This document shows positions 60,401-64,000 of a DNA stretch of 64,000 nt, one piece after another (the first letter of the stretch is position 1; each line of letters opens with the position of its first letter). Both the position numbers and the translations under genes were made by a program. This DNA comes from Kitasatospora terrestris (lineage in GTDB: Bacteria > Actinomycetota > Actinomycetes > Streptomycetales > Streptomycetaceae). Below the pieces are notes generated by a model, which was not told the origin of the DNA, did not search any database, and worked only from the letters and a program-made list of their open reading frames with translations. The stretch is from positions 6,014,001 to 6,078,000 of the forward strand of contig NZ_BAABIS010000001.1 in NCBI RefSeq assembly GCF_039542905.1, in the 5' to 3' direction.

Positions 60401-61769
60401 CAACGAGACCTCGCCCGGCAACGCGCCGAGCGCGGGCAGCCCGCGGCACGTCTACGACGAGGCCAACGTGCTGCTCGGGGTGAACGTCCCGGCCGGCCAC
60501 AAGATCAAGCTGCAGAAGGACTCGGCCAACACCAGCCAGTACGCGATCGACTTCGTCAGCCTGGAGCAGGCCACCCAGGTCGCCAACCCGGACCCGGCGA
60601 AGTACGTCGTGCCGACCGGCTTCACCCACCAGGACGTGCAGAACGCCCTGGACAAGGTCCGGATGGACACCACCGGCACGCTGGTGGGCGTCTACCTCCC
60701 CGCGGGCGACTACCAGACCGCGAACAAGTTCCAGGTGTACGGCAAGGCCGTCAAGGTGATCGGCGCCGGCCCGTGGTTCACCCGGTTCTACGCGCCGACC
60801 GGCCAGTCCAACACCGACGTCGGCTTCCGGGCCGAGGCCACCGCCAACGGCTCGACCTTCGCCGGGTTCGCCTACTTCGGCAACTACACCTCGCGGATCG
60901 ACGGCCCGGGCAAGGTCTTCGACTTCGCCAACGTCGCGAACATCACGATCGACAACATCTGGACCGAGCACATGGTCTGCATGTACTGGGGTGCCAACAC
61001 GGACTCCATGAGGATCACCAACTCGCGGATCCGCGACACCTTCGCCGACGGCATCAACATGACCAACGGCTCGACCGACAACCTGGTCTCCAACAACGAG
61101 GCCCGGGCGACCGGTGACGACTCCTTCGCGCTGTTCTCCGCGATCGACGCCGGCGGCGCCGACGAGAAGAACAACGTCTTCGAGAACCTCACCTCGATCC
61201 TGACCTGGCGCGCGGCCGGCATCGCGGTCTACGGCGGCTACGCCAACACCTTCCGCAACATCTACATCGCGGACACCCTCTGCTACTCGGGCATCACGAT
61301 CTCCTCGCTGGACTTCGGCTACCCGATGAACGGCTTCGGCGCCTCGCCGACGACCGACCTGCAGAACATCTCGATCGTGCGGGGCGGCGGCCACTTCTGG
61401 GGGGCGCAGGTCTTCCCGGCGATCTGGGTCTTCTCGGCCTCCAAGGTGTTCCAGGGCATCCGGGTGAGCGACGTGGACATCGTGGACCCGACGTACAGCG
61501 GCATCATGTTCCAGACCAACTACAGCGGCGGCCAGCCGCAGAACCCGGTCACGGACACGGTGTTCACCAACGTCTCGATCACCGGTGCCCGCAGGAGCGG
61601 CGACGCCTTCGACGCCAAGTCCGGCTACGGCATCTGGGCCAACGAGATGCCCGAGGCGGGGCAGGGCCCGGCGGTCGGCTCGGTCACCTTCAACCACCTC
61701 ACCCTGAGCAACAACTTCAAGGACATCCAGAACACCACCTCCACCTTCAAGATCACCGTCAACCCGTAA
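57471..61769 (+). CDS. Secreted modular GH87-type alpha-1,3-glucanase
   Basis: 1,432 residues. A signal peptide (1-32) is followed by F5/8-type C (discoidin) domains at about 34-170, 172-315 and 503-640, two near-identical fibronectin III domains (about 317-405 and 412-500), two CARDB-like domains (about 645-875), a CBM35-like domain (about 878-1035, FDTYEAEDGV), and a C-terminal right-handed beta-helix (about 1040-1432) with candidate catalytic Asp1193 (TFADGIN) and Asp1216/Asp1217 (ATGDDSFAL), as in GH87 mutanases. It probably degrades fungal-wall alpha-1,3-glucan. The ATG has AGAGGG 5 nt upstream. It likely works with the adjacent LacI regulator and sugar transporter. Confidence 0.87.
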   Translation: MRSQRILPRLTASSVAVGMLLLAGPLLPAHAAGGPNLAAGKPVTASSVNGQYVVGNVNDGNQSTYWESGNGALPQWVQVDLGSSAAIDQVVLKLPGSWESRSETLTVLGSTDGSNFSTVVGATAYSFDPGAGNTVRINFGSTNARYVRIQVAANSVWPAAQFSEFEVYGAASASANLLQGRTFTASSSNGQYTPGNAADGSQASYWESSNNAFPQWVQGDLGSAVPVNKLVLKLPTGWERRDETLKVQGSTDGTNFTDLVASAAYTFDPAGGNAVTVNLPTTTTRYLRLTFTANTAWPAAQLAEFEAYGPNSGDVQAPSAPANLAYTQPASGQIKLTWGASTDNVGVAGYDVYADGQLLTSVAGNALTYTDSRADSATVSYYVKAKDAAGNQSAASNTVTRTGQTGDTQDPSAPAGLAFTQPASGQIKLTWGASSDNVGVTGYDVYANGALRTSVAGNVLTYTDSQPDTATVSYYVKAKDAAGNQSASSNTVVRTGSGGGTGTNLAAGKAITASSSVFTFVAGNANDNDVTTYWEGAGGSYPNSLTVALGANADTSSVVLKLNPASAWSTRTETVEVLGREQSSQNFTSLVAAKSYTFDPASGNTVTIPVSARVADVQLRITANSGAPAGQVAEFQVVGTPAPNPDLVVTGITGSPASPVETDAVTLSATVKNAGTAAAGASAVDLFLGSTKVGTAQVGALAAGASATVSAAIGAQNAGSYQLSAKADAAGAVVEQDETNNGFTSPTPLTVSPVASSDLVAAPVAWSPSNPAVGSAVNFTVAIKNQGTVASAAGSHAVTLTVADATTGAVVKTLTGSYSGAIAAGATTSPVSLGSWTAANGRYTVKTVIANDSNELPVKQGNNTSTQQLYVGRGANMPFDTYEAEDGVLAGGAAVVGPNRTIGDVAGEASGRRAVTLNQTGSSVEFTTKAPTNTLVTRFSIPDAAGGDGTNATLNVYVDGSFLKSIDLTSKYAWLYGNETSPGNAPSAGSPRHVYDEANVLLGVNVPAGHKIKLQKDSANTSQYAIDFVSLEQATQVANPDPAKYVVPTGFTHQDVQNALDKVRMDTTGTLVGVYLPAGDYQTANKFQVYGKAVKVIGAGPWFTRFYAPTGQSNTDVGFRAEATANGSTFAGFAYFGNYTSRIDGPGKVFDFANVANITIDNIWTEHMVCMYWGANTDSMRITNSRIRDTFADGINMTNGSTDNLVSNNEARATGDDSFALFSAIDAGGADEKNNVFENLTSILTWRAAGIAVYGGYANTFRNIYIADTLCYSGITISSLDFGYPMNGFGASPTTDLQNISIVRGGGHFWGAQVFPAIWVFSASKVFQGIRVSDVDIVDPTYSGIMFQTNYSGGQPQNPVTDTVFTNVSITGARRSGDAFDAKSGYGIWANEMPEAGQGPAVGSVTFNHLTLSNNFKDIQNTTSTFKITVNP

Positions 61770-61781
61770 CCGGGGAACGGG

Positions 61782-61812
61782 AGAGGGCGGGCGCCCCGGG
61801 CGCCCGCCCTCT
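61782..61812. terminator. Bidirectional terminator after the glucanase gene
   Basis: A perfect 14-bp stem (61782-61795 with 61799-61812) with a 3-nt loop, placed between the convergent ends of the glucanase and LacI genes. Confidence 0.85.
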
Positions 61813-61834
61813 TCGTCGTCCCTCCGAAGAGCTC

Positions 61835-62854
61835 CTACGCGGCGGGCCGGTGCCGGGCCGGGCCGGTGGAGCCGCGGACGACCAGCTCGGGCTCGAACAG
61901 CAGCTCCCCGGGGGCGATCGCGGCGCCGTCGATCTGGCCGACCAGCAGCTCGACCGCGGCCCGGCCGAGCGACTCGATCGGCTGCCGGACGGTGGTCAGC
62001 GGCGGCTGGGTGCAGTTGATGAACGCCGAGTCGTCGAAGCCGATCACCGAGAGGTCCCCGGGGACGTCCAGGCCGGCCCGTCGGGCGGCCCGGACGACGC
62101 CGAGGGCGAACGGGTCGCTGGCGCAGACGACGCCGGTGACGCCGGCCTCCAGGAGGCGCCCTGCGGCCGCGTGGCCGCCCTCCAGGCCGAACAGGGCGCG
62201 CGCTATCCACTCGGGGCGCGGTTCGCGGCCCTGGAGGGCGTACTGGTGGACGTAGGAGGCGAGCTTGCGGCGGGAGGGCACGTGGCCCTCCGGGCCGACC
62301 ACCAGGCCGATCCGCTCGTGCCCGAGCGCGGTCAGGTGGGCGAAGGCCTGGGCCACCGCGACGGTGTCGTCGGTGGAGACCTGGGGGAAGCCGAGCCGCT
62401 CCACGGCGGCGTTCAGCAGCACCACCGGGACGCCGCGCTCGCGCAGCTGCGCGAAGTGCTCGTGGGAGGCGTCCGCCTCGGCGCAGTGCCCGCCGGCGAA
62501 GACCACCCCGGAGACCCGCTGTTCGAGCAGCATGCTGACGTGCCCGGCCTCGCCGAGGCCGCCCGCGGTGCGGGTGCACAGCAGCGGCGTGAAGCCGCGC
62601 TGGGCGAGCGCGCCGCCGACCACCTCGGCCAGCGCCGGGAAGATCGGGTTCTGCAGCTCGGGCAGGACCAGGCCGATCAGTCGGGCGCGTTCGCCGCGCA
62701 GCTGGGTGGGCCGTTCGTAGCCCAGCACGTCGAGTGCGGTGAGCACCGCGTTGCGGGTGGCTGCGGAGACCCCCGGCCGGCCGTTGAGGACCCGGCTGAC
62801 GGTGGCCTCGCTGACTCCGACTTTCTGCGCCACCACGGAGAGTCTGCTCTTCAT
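61835..62854 (-). CDS. LacI-family transcriptional regulator
   Basis: The 339-residue protein has an N-terminal HTH plus hinge (LSVVAQKVGVSEATVSRVLN, about 5-24) and a periplasmic-binding-type sensor domain (about 60-335, with GLVLPELQNPIFPALAEVV, TDDTVAVAQAFAHLTALGHE and VIGFDDSAF). It would repress the divergent sugar-transport operon and perhaps the glucanase until a sugar is bound. ATG 62854 is chosen; the frame extends 27 codons further but the HTH alignment fits this start. The upstream region has CTTGCA-type half-sites. Confidence 0.9.
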   Translation of the reverse strand: MKSRLSVVAQKVGVSEATVSRVLNGRPGVSAATRNAVLTALDVLGYERPTQLRGERARLIGLVLPELQNPIFPALAEVVGGALAQRGFTPLLCTRTAGGLGEAGHVSMLLEQRVSGVVFAGGHCAEADASHEHFAQLRERGVPVVLLNAAVERLGFPQVSTDDTVAVAQAFAHLTALGHERIGLVVGPEGHVPSRRKLASYVHQYALQGREPRPEWIARALFGLEGGHAAAGRLLEAGVTGVVCASDPFALGVVRAARRAGLDVPGDLSVIGFDDSAFINCTQPPLTTVRQPIESLGRAAVELLVGQIDGAAIAPGELLFEPELVVRGSTGPARHRPAA

Positions 62855-62874
62855 GCGCAAAAGTAGAACAGTAT

Positions 62875-63020
62875 TTGGCAAGAACCTGCAAGGTGGTCCG
62901 CAAGGGCCCAGGATCGCCGTTCGGATGCGGCGCAAGGCCCCAGAAGGGGTCGAGGGCCCCCCGATGCACAGTCGTAACTTTTCAGTCTGTCGTCAACCTC
63001 TTGCAATCACTGGTTCAAGG
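62875..63020. promoter_or_regulatory. CTTGCA-type half-sites in the lacI/sugar-transporter intergenic region
   Basis: On the minus strand CTTGCAGG (62885-62892) and CTTGCCAA (62875-62882) lie 10 bp apart. On the plus strand CTTGCAA (63000-63006) is followed by TTCAAG (63014-63019). Streptomyces MalR and related LacI-type regulators recognise CTTGCAG-like repeats, so these are plausible operators for the adjacent regulator on both divergent promoters. Confidence 0.55.
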
Positions 63021-63088
63021 ACCTACGTTCCTCACACGTCGGCTTTCGCCCGGCCTCACCGAAACCTCTTCCCACCCATGGGGTACGC

Positions 63089-64000
63089 ATGAAGCTGAAC
63101 AGATCGAGCAGGATGGCCGCCGTCGCTCTCGCGGCAGGGCTGCTGCTGACCACCGCCGCCTGCTCCAGCGGCTCCTCCGGCAGCGGCGACGCCGCCGGCG
63201 GCACGGCGGACGGCAAGCCGCTCGACCCGAACGCGACCGTCACCATCTCCATCGACTGCGCTCCGGGTGCGGACCAGGCGGCGGGCAAGGCGAACTACGC
63301 CGACGACCTGGCGCTCTTCAAGACCAAGTACCCGAACGTCACCATCAACGCGAAGCCGTACGTCGGCCAGTGCGAGGTGCCGGCCCAGCAGACCGCGCAG
63401 TACAAGGCGCACGACGAGACCGGCGCCTTCCACGCCTACTTCACCGACCGCGACGCCACGCTGAACTCCGGCGACGCCCAGGACATCACCGCCTACGTCA
63501 ACGACCAGACGGTGCCCGGCTTCTCCTCCATGCTGCCGAGCGTCAAGCAGAACATGACGGTCGACGGCAAGGTCTACGCGCTGCCGATCAACTACTACAG
63601 CACCGGCCTGGTCTACAACCGCGACCTGTTCAAGCAGGCCGGCCTCGACCCGGACAACCCGCCGAAGACCTGGGACGAGGTCCAGGCCGCGGCCAAGAAG
63701 ATCTCCGCCCTCGGCAACGGCATCTCCGGCTACGAGGACTACAGCGGCGGCAACACCGGCGGCTGGCACTTCACCTCCGAGCTCTACAGCCTCGGCGGCA
63801 AGATGGTCTCGCAGGACGGCAAGAAGGCCGCGTTCAACTCCGCCGAGGGCAAGCAGGTCCTCAAGCGCCTGCACGACATGCGCTTCACCGACCAGAGCAT
63901 CAGCGCCACCCCGGTGACCGGCTGGGCCGACGCCTTCCCGCCGCTGGCCACCGGCAAGGTCGGCATGTTCCTCGGCGCGCCCGACGTCATCAAGCACCTG
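63089..64000 (+). CDS. Sugar ABC-transporter substrate-binding lipoprotein (partial)
   Basis: The frame stays open to the window edge (304 codons seen). It has a lipoprotein signal peptide with a lipobox TTAAC (Cys about residue 25), then a mature Ser/Gly-rich start. The body matches family 1 solute-binding proteins: ALFKTKYPNVTINAKPYVGQ, GKVYALPINYYSTGLVYNRD and LFKQAGLDPDNPPKTWDEVQ. It binds an oligosaccharide outside the membrane for import. ATG 63089 begins the family N-terminus. The permease genes should follow beyond the window. Divergent from the LacI regulator. Confidence 0.92.
   Translation, partial: MKLNRSSRMAAVALAAGLLLTTAACSSGSSGSGDAAGGTADGKPLDPNATVTISIDCAPGADQAAGKANYADDLALFKTKYPNVTINAKPYVGQCEVPAQQTAQYKAHDETGAFHAYFTDRDATLNSGDAQDITAYVNDQTVPGFSSMLPSVKQNMTVDGKVYALPINYYSTGLVYNRDLFKQAGLDPDNPPKTWDEVQAAAKKISALGNGISGYEDYSGGNTGGWHFTSELYSLGGKMVSQDGKKAAFNSAEGKQVLKRLHDMRFTDQSISATPVTGWADAFPPLATGKVGMFLGAPDVIKHL

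Noticed and set aside
57891..62969. Minus-strand open frame of 1,692 codons
   Set aside because: It is antisense to the glucanase and LacI genes; Arg/Gly/Val-rich composition is the usual shadow of high-GC coding sequence.

Overview
The window is very GC-rich and reads as a streptomycete chromosome (Streptomyces or Kitasatospora). Supporting signs are strong third-position GC bias, frequent GTG starts with 1-4 nt gene overlaps, resuscitation-promoting-factor genes, a WhiB-family protein, and the actinobacterial tyrA-cmk-der gene order.

Left core (1-13296). A tandem-repeat non-coding stretch leads into prephenate dehydrogenase, cytidylate kinase and the Der GTPase. Next come two streptomycete-type genes of unknown role on the minus strand, two Rpf-type cell-wall lysozyme-like genes (the first with a strong 5'-UTR hairpin), a metallo-beta-lactamase-fold protein, an AlkB-like dioxygenase, a TesB-type thioesterase, a DUF1684 protein, an MFS exporter, and a tRNA-Pro(GGG) gene.

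Integrated element (13255-47026). A 47-bp direct repeat of the 3' end of tRNA-Pro bounds about 33.7 kb with the layout of a pSAM2-like actinomycete integrative and conjugative element (AICE). From the tRNA outward on the minus strand lie int, xis, a DUF3631-type helicase and a primase-polymerase with GGTAGCGG iteron-like repeats, then ssb, small spd-like membrane genes, an FtsK/SpoIIIE-type transfer translocase, a DUF2637 membrane/coiled-coil protein and a WhiB-like protein. A regulatory and immunity block follows (HTH-DUF5919, Nudix/Pif-like, HD hydrolase, double GntR). The right part (about 31.1-46.7 kb) is cargo, partly of visibly lower GC, and looks like a defence island. It holds a 1,146-residue NTPase-TPR-GT4 glycosyltransferase fusion, a nuclease-helicase next to MazG and a PUA/EVE-like HNH protein, a NERD protein, a ParB-like DUF6551-type protein, a PD-(D/E)XK-type protein and a ScoMcrA-like HNH protein. 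A second modified-base-reader-like nuclease sits near ssb. Several genes here are broken: a duplicated helicase fragment and a frameshifted small HTH gene.

Older island (47027-56356). Beyond the right att site are the tRNA's terminator, the 3' piece of another tyrosine integrase, a compact seven-gene operon (cupin, MetRS-like enzyme, FAD oxidase, unknown protein, DUF4178-like, methyltransferase, SIS isomerase) that looks like a small biosynthetic cluster, an IS5-type transposase scrap, and a decayed copy of the element's HTH-DUF5919/Nudix/HD module. This suggests repeated capture of AICEs at one tRNA gene.

Right core (56459-64000). A gene of unknown role, then a secreted 1,432-residue modular GH87-type alpha-1,3-glucanase, a convergent LacI-family regulator, and the start of a sugar ABC-transporter binding lipoprotein that runs off the window. 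The last three probably form a polysaccharide-utilisation locus.
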